DNA of 64,000 bases from Ailurus styani (GCA_002007465.1 LNAC01000348.1:1567178-1631177); one strand, 5' to 3'; shown: positions 26,376 through 37,366, numbered from the stretch's first letter. Notes: a model not told the origin generated them from the sequence alone. Translations and numbers: made by a program.

Positions 26376-27826
26376 AATTTTGAGCTGGGTGGCTCACAAT
26401 GGCAATTTGTAGGACTTGTAAGTTTTCCAGTGCTTGGGAGAAGGAAGAGGCCACAGCACCTTATAGGCTTTGAATAAATCAGGTTATAAACCTCTTTGGG
26501 ATTTAGGCCCAGCAAGTGTTACCCATAGCTGAAGCAATGAATAAGAGTTTATGAGAATAAGTAGTTTAAGGTAATTTAAAATATATATTAGTATGCATAA
26601 TAAAAATATATCCGTACAATGATCTTGATGCTATCATAATTTTTCTCTTTAAAAAAATACTCCCTTGAAAGTGCTATCAGTAGCTCCCTTCTTGTCTGTG
26701 TTTTGAAAGGCAAATTCCCTGGCTCTGCAGTACTGTTGTAATTCTCACGTCATTCCTAGAGTCTTCCCTTTTCAGTGGTAATAATAGTGCGCAGTATGTT
26801 TCTCTCACTCTTAGCTTCTTCCTGGCGAAATGCTGCTAAGTATGAAATACTGAAAGAGTTAAAAGGGACAATAAATTGGAATGAAGGTGTTACCTGTCTC
26901 TGACTCTGAACAAACAATAAGTAAGTTGTCCTTTATTGAGACATATGACTAAGTTGGACCACTTGATCTCTGAGTCCTAACAAGAAGTGCAAAACAAGTA
27001 ACTCAGCTTGTATAAAAAACCCTGATTAAGACAGTATAACAAATCATGATGTGAAACAATAGAGTCAAATCCAAATTCACAATATATAAACCACAGCCAA
27101 AACTAAAAGATTTTATCATAACGGTTATGGCTTCCCAAGCCAGAGAAAGCTTACTGTACTTCAAGAATCAACTAAAGTTGATAGATAGCAGGTATTCTGT
27201 AACTTGCAATAACAATTGAGTAGCTGCAGATTGCATAAATGTGTTGTGTCACGTAATATCAAAGTTATTTGCAAAAATTATACAATCTGGAATGCTTGAA
27301 TATGAGACACAACAATGTACTGAAACATACATTTATAAGAAAATGAGAGCAATCATTAATATAAAAGGTATTTTTGGGATGCATTAAGTTAGCAGTGCTA
27401 TCAAGGTTAAATAGGTAAAGGAAGTTCAGTTAGCTACTTAGAATTTCGGTCATGTAGGTCTATACCTTCTTTACAGAATCTCATACCTCTTCTGTGTCTT
27501 CCAGTTGGCCTTGGTTAAGATCTTCGAAGTACCATGGGTAAATACTGATCGGGGGCAGACAGTGAGGGCGACTCCCGCTAACCACGCCGAAATGTAAGGC
27601 TTCTCCTCGTGTTCCCAGAGGAAAGACTTCCCTTGGCCAGTCTAATTCTTCCACTGTGACGTTGTTCTGCCCTCCCAGTCTTCTCCCACCCATGACTTTC
27701 ACGTTTCCCTCCATCGACAAACACTTCTTGGGAATTTTTGATCCTTCTATCTTCTGTCGAATTCAGGGTTTATTCCTTCTCCTTTTCTTTCCGGGGATGC
27801 TACACTTTAAAATGATCCCAGACCTC

Positions 27827-29302
27827 TTATTTCCGAGGCCCTGCCGTCTTATTTGCACTTAGAGTGCAAGAGGCAGGTAAAGCTACATTCCTTTCAGCAT
27901 TTGGTTGATTTGGGGTCTCAAACTCCCAAGGACACACCTCAGCTCGGGATGTTAAAGGCTGCTGAAAGTTATTACTTGAGTTATAGGAGCCGGGCACATT
28001 TTCCTCAGGGGAAGATGTCTTTCTTTCCTGGTCTCCTGTTGGGTTGAGATTTTCATTCTTGATTTTTGATGCTACAACTTTGGGGGGCAGTTCTTCATAC
28101 TGCCCAGCACACGTGTTGGCTGCATAATGCTGACTGCCATTCTCATCTTTGGCTCTCCCTGGGGGAACTTGAGTCTTGGAAATCAAAGGCTTCTCATCTT
28201 CAAAACCAGGCTGACCTTGGCTCTCCCAAGGGCACACCTCAGCCTTGTCTATGCTCTTCTGATTGGTTTGCTGACACAGTTCAGCTGCCTTGGGCTTCTG
28301 ATGAGATTTCTCCTTTAAGGAAAAAGTTAGGTTTTTCTCCATTTCAGAAGCTGCAATAGATACGTGTTTTTGAACTTTTGATTCTGAAGGCACGGGACCA
28401 GGGGCCAGGTCATAAATCTCCCAAGGACACACTTCCCCTATGTCAAAGTTGTTCCTCTTCTTGGTGGTGCCTGGGCTCATGTCAGAATTGGCAGTGGGCG
28501 GGTTGACCCTTTGTTGCTTCATAATCCCAGATTTCTGAGGTTTTCTTGGCTCCTCCAGATGATTGGAGTTTTGGGGGGCAGAATCTTTAGTCTCTGCATT
28601 ATCTGAATTTGAGTATTTTCTGTTTGTTTCTTTATCTTTTGGCAGAGGTTTCTGGGATTTAGCACGTTCTTCCATGCCTGATGTTTGGGTTTTTCCAGCT
28701 AATCCGAGAGTCTTCTCCCTGGCACTTGCTATGACACTGAGAGACTTTTGCAACATGGATGTTCGGGGGTGACCCTGCTTCTTCTCTGAGCTGAGATTGT
28801 GAGCGCTTGCTGACTTACACACCAAAGGCACAGACTCTGTGGACTCGGCCTCACTGTTTTCTTTCAGTTTTTGTGTTAGCTTTTTACTTGACAGAGACTC
28901 CAGTGTGGAATGTTCTGTAGCCTCCTCTTCTTGGCTTTCCACTGGTAAACTGTCGGACTCTTCTGTGTGCTCCCTCACGTGATCGTAAGTACTGTGTGAT
29001 TTCTTTAGCGAGAAGACTCGGTTTTTCAGGGACTCCTCTTTGGGCTTCCCAGTGTTACCTGAAGACTCTTGTGGGTTCTTCCTGGCCAGCGCAGTGCTTT
29101 TGGCCGTGCTGTGGTCTGTGACTTCCTTGTCCTCTTTGGAACACTGCCTGCTGACCGTCTCTGGGATCTCGGTTATACGCCTCATGATCGAACGGCCCAA
29201 GCCCTTCTTGGAGCACCGCTTTTTCTGGAGGTGGGGGTTATTTGTAATCATCTTCTTTCTTTTATATATTTCCAACTGGGCATAGAGTTTCTTCAGCTCA
29301 TC
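27827..29302 (-). CDS. GPR158: GPR158 terminal coding exon: coiled coil and long cytoplasmic tail with three VCPWE motifs
   Basis: Starts in phase 0 after acceptor ttgttctggcag and encodes 491 residues to a TAA at 27827-27829. The first 23 residues (DELKKLYAQLEIYKRKK and onward) form a heptad-like amphipathic helix. This matches the conserved coiled coil after TM7 in GPR158/GPR179 that is known to contact RGS7. A basic patch follows (KKRCSKKGLGRSIMRR). The remainder is a low-complexity, presumably disordered tail rich in Ser, Lys, Glu and Pro. Three VCPWE motifs lie at 28418-28432, 28223-28237 and 27923-27937; such motifs in this family are reported to engage G-alpha-o/RGS partners. The frame continues after the TAA as EVWDHFKV, then TAG at 27800-27802. 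From memory, the human protein continues through this position and ends in a similar WDSFKV-like sequence, so the TAA looks premature. Upstream Met codons in the open frame are intronic. Confidence 0.96.
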   Translation of the reverse strand, partial: DELKKLYAQLEIYKRKKMITNNPHLQKKRCSKKGLGRSIMRRITEIPETVSRQCSKEDKEVTDHSTAKSTALARKNPQESSGNTGKPKEESLKNRVFSLKKSHSTYDHVREHTEESDSLPVESQEEEATEHSTLESLSSKKLTQKLKENSEAESTESVPLVCKSASAHNLSSEKKQGHPRTSMLQKSLSVIASAREKTLGLAGKTQTSGMEERAKSQKPLPKDKETNRKYSNSDNAETKDSAPQNSNHLEEPRKPQKSGIMKQQRVNPPTANSDMSPGTTKKRNNFDIGEVCPWEIYDLAPGPVPSESKVQKHVSIAASEMEKNLTFSLKEKSHQKPKAAELCQQTNQKSIDKAEVCPWESQGQPGFEDEKPLISKTQVPPGRAKDENGSQHYAANTCAGQYEELPPKVVASKIKNENLNPTGDQERKTSSPEENVPGSYNSSNNFQQPLTSRAEVCPWEFETPNQPNAERNVALPASCTLSANKTAGPRK

Positions 29303-30111
29303 CTGCCAGAACAAGAGCAAATTCACAGAGATGTGGAACTTAGTGGTTCAGCCAGATACTATTACAAAATGTAACTTGAAGTCAGTAAGCTTGAGCTCTT
29401 TAGGGAAAGTGGCCTACAGCTTTTCATACCATGTGTGCTCATCAACCTTCTCCTCATTCTTACTTTTCTGATGAATTTTCTGTTACACATAGAGCTTGAA
29501 CTTTAAGACTTGAACACATGCATCCTGCCCTGGTTTCATGGAACAAGCCTGCTGGACTTACAAGTTGTGAGGGCCGGACTCAACCTTGACCATAACAAAA
29601 CACAGCATATTGTCCATTGACAAACCATATACTTAATCAATATTGGCAGCATCATGTAGTCATTGATAAAATTACCTCTAATGTGGATTGGGTTTAGGAG
29701 ACAACAGACCATCAATTACTAAGAGCAGCTTTTTACTCCAAATGCTGATACACTGTCACAGATTACTTTCACTAATCCAGGCTCTCTGCTCACAGATCTA
29801 TCCTACCTCTCTATCAGCAGAACGTCATAAACTATAGTAGGGAACGTGTATCACCAGTTCATCATTATGACGCTCTTAAGTCAGTTGAGACTATCAAGAT
29901 TGGCCTGTGTGATTTCTACCATGATGTGGGTTTTAAAACTGGGTTAGCCCTGCATTCAAAGTTTTCAGTTCTTACACACACACGTCCCCCTTCTCTTTTT
30001 CTCTCTGGGCACATGTGCACATGGGTGAGCATATGCATACATCAGCCCACACGTGCTTGCCTGTGTGTACGGGGTGAGCCTGAAAGAGGAAGGCTAAAAT
30101 ACTGGCATTAC
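29303..30111 (-). other. GPR158: GPR158 last intron (809 bp)
   Basis: Canonical GT-AG intron in phase 0. A C/T- and CA-rich patch lies near 29970-30060. No mobile element recognised. Confidence 0.85.
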
Positions 30112-30258
30112 CCGAATGTCCTCCGGGTCTAAGCTGTGTTCGCTCCACGCGGAGTTGATGCTGCTGTTCAGGTAGGACCCAGACCGGCCCAGGTCTAGCT
30201 CATCTTCATATGCTTCTGTAGCAATGTCATCTCGGGGGTTATTGCTTGAATGTGAAAA
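30112..30258 (-). CDS. GPR158: GPR158 exon: membrane-proximal cytoplasmic tail
   Basis: 147-nt exon, phase 0 at both ends, encoding 49 residues from FSHSSNNPRDDIATEAYEDE to HSLDPEDIR. This is the first cytoplasmic segment after TM7: hydrophilic, rich in Asp/Glu and Ser, with a YEDELDLGRSGSYLNSS core. The acceptor is catctctattgcag and the donor is CGG|GTAATG. Because both ends are phase 0, skipping would keep the frame and remove the acidic linker between TM7 and the coiled-coil helix of the last exon. Recognised as GPR158 by sequence. The tail is known to support RGS7-Gbeta5 recruitment; any role of this linker alone is inference. Confidence 0.95.
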
Positions 30259-31785
30259 CTGCAATAGAGATGCAGTATGAGCTGTAGACATTAACCCATT
30301 GGCAGACACAGCAGAATAATTTTCTAAAGCTTCTCATGTTCATATCATTTCTTCAGTTTAGATGAACTCATTTACCAAACTCCTTACAAAAGATCTGTTG
30401 CTGTATTTGTTTTTTGCTTTTCACATTACACACTAGAGCTCTTAGGCCATCTTAATACATGGTTCCTTCTCCGACTCCTATTTTCATCCTTGTCTTTTCT
30501 CCAGGCTCCCAGTGTTCATTTACGTTAGTCCTCATACATGATATTTGCATTCTGAAACCCACACAAATGTTCTCCCAGAGTAGCAATTTGGACCCAGTGG
30601 CAGCTGGAGGGAAATATTTTTTTTTGAGCAGTAGGGTCTACCTTGTGTTTGTTGTTCTGTATCACATAGGGGAAGCTGTATGTCACTGAGGGGTACAACT
30701 GGCCCTGATCACAGACAGTGACTGAGTCTACTACACATGGCTCTGAAGAAGTTGCCTCCAAGACCTAGCGGGTGGGAGATCTGAATGCTACCATGAACTG
30801 TGTTGACAGATTGGAAATAAATCACAAAAGCTCTCTGGAGAACAATGCTCTCTCAGCCTAAAATGATGATGATATCTAAGTTTAAGATTCAAACATTCAC
30901 TGAAATTACAGAATTTTTTTTCTCAAGCTCAGTATTCTCAAGTTTCTCTTTCATCAGATTTTGAGGTATTTTTATTATTTTCACATGGCCTTTGGATATT
31001 TTTCAGTTTCATGGACTCTTGCTATCTCTATTCTTCATCAAATGGAGACATGGAGAAGAATGAATCGGGTAAATGATGGAAAGCAGGGAGAATCAAAACA
31101 ATCTGGCCACATAACATAGAAACCAACTGATTGTCCTATGAAAATTGAGAGAATGGCCTAGGGAACATGGTTTCTCTTCTCCCAGCTGCTCATCAGGTCA
31201 AATATTCTTTTAAAAAATTAACAGATCACCCTTTCATAATACAGAGCTATTTTAATGTCAATGTTTATTAAAATATTTAAGTGGGCAGGTGAACATCTAT
31301 ATAAGGTAACACGAAACAACAATTTTCTATGTAAGGAATCCTGAATGTTTTGTAATTGGAACTGACTGAGAAACCACAGAAACAGGTGACTCTTCTCTTC
31401 AGCCTTCTACTTACAACTGTGGTTCTGATATGTGTCAAGAATTTAAGGCCATAAAGATGAATAAAACAGAGTCCCTCTTCTCCAAAATCTCAAATGCTAC
31501 TAGGAAACCACCCAGAGCTTATTTATAAGAGCGTAATTGTTCTTCTTGAGCACAGTCTCAGAGATGATCATGAGTTTACAAAACACTTGTCAGATATTGT
31601 CCATTTTCTGCTTTATTATCTGTCCTTAGTACTTATATCTACCTAAAAGAGTATTTTAAATGTTTTTCTCATTTATTTTTGTTTCCCCCTTGTCCACAAT
31701 GTAAGTACGACAAGAGCACATATTTTATCTGTTCATTACTCTTATCCCAGGATATAGAACAGAGCTTAGCAAAGCCCCTCAACGA
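30259..31785 (-). other. GPR158: GPR158 intron, distal part, no element recognised
   Basis: Unique-looking AT-rich intronic sequence. No SINE or RNA gene is seen. Confidence 0.6.
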
Positions 31786-31789
31786 TTTT

Positions 31790-32330
31790 GTTAAATTATC
31801 TGAAGTTGAGATATAATTTACATACCATAAAATTCTCAAATTTCAATTGTACAGTTGAGTGCTTTTTGGTATATTCACAGTGCTAAGCCACCATCACCAT
31901 TATCTAATTCTAGAATATTTTCATCACCCCCCCAAAGAATCTTAAACCCATGAAAGCAGTCATTTCTGTTTCCCCTCTTCCCCAGCAAGTGACAACCACT
32001 AACCTACTTTCTGTCTCAGCAGAGTGCCTGTTCTGGATATTTGATATAAATGGAATCACACAAGATGTGGCTTTTTGCATCTAGCCTCTTTCACTTGGTG
32101 CAATGTTTTCAAGGTCTGTATTAGTTAATTGTAGTGTGTCTCGGTGTTTCATTCCTTCTTATTGTTGGATAGTGTTCCATTGTGTAGATAACATTGCATT
32201 GTGTTTCTGCATTTATCTGTTGATGGAGATTTGGGTTGTTTCCATTTTTTAGCTATTATGAATAGGGCTGTTCAGAACATCCATGTACAAATCTTTGTAT
32301 AAATATGTGTTTTCAATTCTTACAACTGAA
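31790..32330 (-). mobile_element. Old L1 (L1M-type) 3' end in GPR158 intron
   Basis: Plus strand shows the complement of an L1 3' region: 'gagatataatttacatacc', 'ccaccatcaccattatctaattc', 'aaatggaatcacacaag' and 'gttgatggagatttgggttg' in order. Orientation is the same as GPR158. No ORF. Confidence 0.75.
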
Positions 32331-33227
32331 TGAGCAATCTGAGTATACATTACCTCCATCTAATAAAAATGTAACCATATAATGCAAAGTATGAAAATGG
32401 ATAAGATAAATTGCAGTAACAGATTAATCCATGAAAACTGGCCTATTTGGCTATAATTCAAGTAAGGAAGAAAATAGGCATTTTGCTCTGTTTACATTTG
32501 TTTTCCCTTTCACTTAGGCTGAATTTCAATGTTTTGCTTGTGAGAGGAAGTAAAACCTGGAGTGAATGACAAGCAATCATAAATTCTTATCTTAGCTGTG
32601 CTAATATTATATTGTGTGGTACTAATACAGATATATAATGTTCCAATATTTTGTTTTTCTATGTGTACATGAGGAAAGTAACAATGCTGTAACTTGTATG
32701 TTTCTTCCCCACACTCTGATATCATATTATTTCCTTGTAAGCTGCTTTATTGCTACCATGTCATAGATGAAAAGTTTTGGCTAATGTCATACTGTATAGC
32801 TAGTATGAGTGGAGCATATATTCATAATCCCTGTATTCGGAGTGCTGGCCCATTTTCCCCCACTTCGGCATGCTGTCTAGATAAGTCTTTGCCAGAATCT
32901 ATCATTATAAAGCAAGATTTTTCTATACACAATATTATAATTATTTATATAAAAATTTTCTGAATGTTTACAACACAAGGCTTCCTGAATGTAAATCCAA
33001 ACAGGAGGATTCTTAGAATAGAATCTCTTTAAAAATTATTTTGATGTTATAGCTACAATAAAAGTTACTTGAACCCATAATTGAATCATATCTGGATATC
33101 AAAATATTTGAGAAGGAGCCAAACCAGATGATGGGTTTTGTACAAATTGAAGCATTTAAAAATTCTATGGGATGTTTAATAAATCCTAAAAGAAAAGTGA
33201 TATCTAGTTCCCTGAGGAGGGAGCTTT
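32331..33227 (-). other. GPR158: GPR158 intron, no element recognised
   Basis: AT-rich; nothing supported beyond intron membership. Confidence 0.5.
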
Positions 33228-33240
33228 AAAAACATTTTAG

Positions 33241-33440
33241 ATGGGCGCCTGGGTGGCTCAGTGGGTTAAAGCCTCTGCTTTCGGCTCAGGTCATGATCTC
33301 AGCGTCCTGGGATGGAGGCCCATGGGCTCTCTGCTCAGCAGGGAGCCTGCTTCCTCCTCTCCCTGTCTCTCTGCCTGCCTTTCTGCCTACTTGTAATCTC
33401 TCTCTCTGTGTCAAATCAATAAATAAAATCTTTAAAAAAA
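33241..33440 (+). mobile_element. Carnivore SINE, young, 134 bp downstream of a GPR158 donor
   Basis: Near-consensus head and tail. TSD aaaaacatttt/aaaaacattt lies at about 33228-33238 and 33440-33449. It is antisense to GPR158, so its A tail reads as a poly(U) tract in the transcript. Confidence 0.94.
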
Positions 33441-33579
33441 AAAACATTTGAGAGTGTCAGCTAAATCTCCACACTTCCCTTTCCCTATATTGCCAGATAT
33501 TTTTTTTAAAAAGGGGAAACAACTCCATGCTTATTTAAAGTAACTGTCTTGCAAGAGAAAAGTAATGTTAAAGGAATAC

Positions 33580-33685
33580 CTTTGGAATCAAAAGCAACCC
33601 AATGGTGACTGTCACAGTCAAATGAGTATGTGCAAAATACAGCATTAGCATCCAGTCAGACTGAAGTCTTGAGGCAAGAACGAAT
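33580..33685 (-). CDS. GPR158: GPR158 exon: end of TM6, ECL3 and TM7
   Basis: 106-nt exon. Its first base (A) completes the Arg codon begun in the exon at 39961-40099. Thirty-five codons follow: FVLASRLQSDW (end of TM6 and the short third extracellular loop), then MLMLYFAHTHLTVTVTIGLL (TM7), ending LIPK. The acceptor is ctcatttcag and the donor is AAG|GTATTC, giving phase 0 at the 3' side. The exon is too small to show as an independent open frame; it was found by looking for the TM7 end expected between its neighbours. Young SINEs lie on both sides, at 33239-33440 and 33952-34149. Length and both phases agree exactly with the neighbouring exons. Confidence 0.95.
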
Positions 33686-33951
33686 CTGAAATGAGAATTC
33701 ACCAAGTTAGTAATCCAACAAGATCTCTATTTAAAACACTAGGATACTTGGAAACTTTTTTCCTCAGTATTAAAAAAAAAAAGCAAGCAAGCGTGAAGAA
33801 AGCTGTACTGCAGTCTCTGTGGCACACATTTTCATCACAGAAGAGCAAGGCCCTAAGTAACCCTGACTGGGTACATAAGACAAGAACTCTTTATTATTTT
33901 AAATTATCAATAGTAAGAAAGGCAGCATAGAGACATAAAATGTGCTAATCA

Positions 33952-34149
33952 GGGGCGCCTGGGTGGCTCAGAGGGTTAAAGCCTCTGCCTTCGGCTCAGG
34001 TCATGATCTCAGGGTCCTGGGATTGAGGCCCGCATCTGGCTCTCTGCTCAGCGGGGAGTCCGCTTCCCCTTCTCTCTCTGCCTGCCTCTCTGCCTCCTTG
34101 TGATCTCTCTCCCTCTGTGAAATAAATAAATAAATAAAATCTTTAAAAA
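33952..34149 (+). mobile_element. Carnivore SINE, young, upstream of the TM7 exon
   Basis: Near-consensus copy. The 15-bp TSD aaaatgtgctaatca lies at 33937-33951 and 34150-34164. Antisense to GPR158. Confidence 0.96.
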
Positions 34150-34164
34150 AAAATGTGCTAATCA

Positions 34165-34771
34165 TTTCCTGGAATAATTATTTTGTATGTAAATGAATGT
34201 GAATTCAAAAGAAGAACAGATTTACAAACTAGTGGCTTCAGGCAAATTTGGGTTATAAGACACAGCCACATAACTCTTGATTCTAATCTTTTTCCTTTGA
34301 AAGCATTAATTAAGAAAAAAATTAAGAAAAAAAGGAGAGGGTAGTTATCTTTGTGAATGACCTCAGAGGCTTAAATTATAAACAATGCAGTGGACAAAAT
34401 GAATATACTAATGGTTTGTAAAACACATTTTTTAAAATAAAAATTTTAGTTGTGAAGTGTCAAATTGTCTTAAAATAATTTAAAATCCTATCTTGCTGAG
34501 GAATTTATAAAATTGTGTTCTAGCACAGTCCTGCAGGCAACATGTACAGGAAAAAATCAGTACTGATGCCTTCTCCGGTGATTTTGGAATATTTTCATAA
34601 ATTAATAGGTATATGTACAAACTAAAACTCAGGTTTTAAGGACTCATTCTTTTGCAGAAAGCAGGTGATATTTTATTAAGGTCATTTTATAATCATATTC
34701 TTTTAATTTTTTCTCATGCATTGTTTATCCATGAAAGCTAAATATGAGATTTTATTGTGTTTGGAATTAGA
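34165..34771 (-). other. GPR158: GPR158 intron between SINEs
   Basis: AT-rich; nothing recognised. Confidence 0.5.
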
Positions 34772-34784
34772 GAATTAGCATTTT

Positions 34785-35213
34785 TAAAAAAGATTTAATG
34801 GGGCGCCTGGGTGGCTCAGTGGGTTAAGCCTCTGCCTTTGGCTCAGGTCATGATCTCAGGGTCCTGGGATCAAGCCCCGCATCAGGCTCTCTGCTCAGCG
34901 GGGAGCCTGCTTCCCCATCTCTCTGCCTGCCTCTCTACCTACTTGTGATCTCTCTCTCTGTCAAATAAATAAATAAAATCTTTAAAAAAATAAAAATAAA
35001 AAAATAAAAGATTTATTTATTTATTTGAGAGAGAGAAAGAGAGAGAGGTGAGAGTGGTGGGAGGAGCAGAGGGAGAGGAAAAGGAGAGCCAGACTCCCCA
35101 CTGATCACACGCAGAGCCCCATGTGGGGAGCATCCTACCACCCTGAGATCATGACCTGAGCTGAAATGGACAGTCAGATGCTCAGCTGACTGAGCCACCC
35201 AGGCGCCCCTAGT
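34785..35213 (-). mobile_element. Carnivore SINE, older host copy interrupted by a younger SINE
   Basis: Two pieces, 34785-34797 and 35006-35213, form one antisense SINE split near its A-tail end. The outer TSD gaattagcatttt lies at 34772-34784 and 35214-35226. The insertion inside it is the plus-strand SINE at 34798-35005. Confidence 0.93.
34798..35005 (+). mobile_element. Carnivore SINE, younger, nested in the previous one
   Basis: Near-consensus copy inserted in the T-rich end of an opposite-strand SINE. TSD aaaagattta lies at 34788-34797 and 35006-35015. The two SINEs are thus inverted and nearly adjacent. Confidence 0.94.
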
Positions 35214-35226
35214 GAATTAGCATTTT

Positions 35227-37250
35227 GATTCATTGATATATGTCATCATATTTGAAAAGCTAACATCTTAAGAAAATGCTTATGATATAATCATAAAACA
35301 AACACATGAATCTAAAAATAGAAGAAACTAATTTTATACCTGCATTATGCCATATTCATGACAAATTTACTAAGTAAATTATTGTTATTAATCCTTAAAA
35401 CAAAATTTCCATCAAGGGGATTTCTTCCTCATTTTCACCTCATCCTATCTCCCATCTCTTCACCTCCCCCACCTGACCAAAATCTAGCTAAAATGGAAGC
35501 TCAAGAGTTGTTCAAAATGGAGATAGTTTCCTGTGTTTGGAGACATAAAACGGACTTAAAATATATACACAGAAGTACAGAAGTTCATGATAGTTCACCT
35601 ATAACCAAATAGGATTTTATGAATTAACATCTTCTCTAACTCCTTGGTGAGAAAAGTGGCTTTATACCTGCCTGAAATATGACTAAATGAATATTCACTT
35701 TGTTCAGGGATGACATACTTTTGACAGATCCTGTGCTGGGTCAGGTAAGATTTTTTTTTTTAAGCACTGAAATAGGATCCTCATACTCAGTAACAAGTAA
35801 CAGTACCTGAGGCATAGTACTGAAGTATAGAAGCAATATAAAATTGTGACCTGGGATATTATACAATCCAAATCTGCTGGGGTCATTTCCAGTACTGGAG
35901 TAGACAGTTATATCAAAGGAGATGGGTTTACATTCTAAAAATGTTCTCATGCACTGGGAATTTCTCTCTCAAATGCCAACAGAAGTGAACTTTAGGCTAG
36001 CCTGACAGTATCTGGAAGGAACTGTGTTACATATATTTTAAATTAAAATGTTGAGTTTTCCAAAAAAGTTAATTTGAAGTGCTATATACTAACATCAATT
36101 GCCCTTAAATCAATCAGCTTTTAAATGCTGCTAGGTTTGTTAGGTTGCAGTTCTGAGAAGAAATATCTTAAGAAAAATTGGGTTTTGCAGTCTTTTTAAA
36201 GATTTTTTCTTTAAAAAACTATTTCAACTTCTAAAAAATAGACCTAACAGTCAGAAATTTTAACAGTTAAAAATTGAGGTTAAGAATAAAAGCAAACTTT
36301 TTAAAAGTCTTGCATTTTCCCAAAGCTTTGCTCTATGCTTAGTAAAGGATTATAGAACAGATTAGGCAAAATGCCTTCTGTATTATTAGACTGCTAGACT
36401 TAATCCTTTTAGTTTATTTTTGTTCAGTCTGGCAATTTGGTGAGAATAAAAGTAAATCTGTATATAAATAAGTAGTCATAGCTTTAAGTTTATATATTTA
36501 TGCATGTATGTATATATCCACAGTTATGTATATATAATTTTGTATTTTAAGCAAACAAGAACAAACATATATGCCTATTGTTAGAGAATATCTTTGCTGA
36601 CATCGGATGCCTTATTTAATGCTACTTCATTCTAGTAAAACACTACAAAGATGGGTCCAGTTGACTTATATTATTATGTTATTGCTTCCTATTCTTGGAC
36701 TTTATCAACACTGGAACCACAGCATGTATAAATGTAAATAAGAAATTGTATATATTTGATTCCTTTAATTATTATTGCCTATTGCCTTCTCCTTGCTCAT
36801 CTCCCTAAAATCAGTGTTCTGTAGATTTACTGTGTTAAACTATAATTCCATCCTTGGTCCTTTATGGCCATACAATTAAATTTCCAAGACAGAATAGCTA
36901 AGCTATAGTATAATTCTTTGAAGCCAATATGCCACAATCTAATTGTGTTTGGTCTAGGCAGAAAGGTAATTCAAATTTGGAACTTAAAAGTAGGGTTTTT
37001 CATTGAGGTTTTTTTAGGTTTGCCTAAGAAAATACCAGAGCCTACCAAGGTCAGTCACCCTGCTACTACTAGAAGTCCTCCCTGTTCAAAATTTAAAGGG
37101 ACTACACAGTTGTCTCAAGCAAAATTGATCTTTTAAGTAGGGCATGTCTACTAACACAACGTCTATTAGGTTCAACATGAACAATTCAGTCAGAGCTTGT
37201 GTCTGTGTGAACCCAGCTAGGCTGATGGGTTGTCTGGGACTCTGTAAGTA
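35227..37250 (-). other. GPR158: GPR158 intron, no element recognised
   Basis: AT-rich unique-looking sequence. Short open frames (35704-35950 and others) have no protein-family resemblance. Confidence 0.5.
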
Positions 37251-37259
37251 AGAAAGCTT

Positions 37260-37366
37260 TTTTTTTTTTTTTTTTTTAAGTGAACTCTATGCGCAGTGTG
37301 GGGTTTGAATTCATGACCCTGAGATCAAGAGTTGCACGCTCCCTGACTGAGCCAGCCAGGTGCCCC
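37260..37366 (-). mobile_element. Short, old tRNA-type carnivore SINE
   Basis: About 105 bases: T18 tract, 'gtgtggggtttgaattcatgaccctgagatcaag' and 'gactgagccagccaggtgcccc'. An 8-bp TSD agaaagct flanks it (about 37252-37259 and 37367-37374). It lacks the CT-rich body. Confidence 0.85.

Larger units (their letters stand above)
24850..27799 (-). other. GPR158: Probable GPR158 3' UTR
   Basis: Transcribed-strand sequence after the last in-frame stop. I see no SINE or L1 here, unlike the flanking DNA, which fits a constrained UTR. On the minus strand AATAAA occurs at 25011-25016 and at 24870-24875, both plausible terminal poly(A) signals about 2.8-2.9 kb after the stop. Further AATAAA copies arise inside the tetranucleotide repeat at 26329-26371 and near 26932. 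The exact cleavage site cannot be set from sequence alone. Open frames in this stretch look random. Confidence 0.45.

Noticed and set aside
26375..26400. 'gagctgggtggctcac' as a SINE head
   Set aside because: Only a short coincidental match; no B box, body or TSD follows.
27770..27776. AATAAA (plus tttatt) just after the GPR158 stop as the poly(A) signal
   Set aside because: It would give an almost absent 3' UTR; more distal signals fit better, although a short isoform cannot be excluded.
28127..29374. Plus-strand open frames of 60-100 codons across the GPR158 terminal exon
   Set aside because: They are antisense shadows of the real coding exon, which has the VCPWE motifs, coiled coil and matching splice phase.
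35013..35198. Minus-strand frame MAQSAEHLTVH... and similar frames at 15933, 16297, 17190, 18952 and 50128
   Set aside because: They are translations of the carnivore SINE head and body, not genes.
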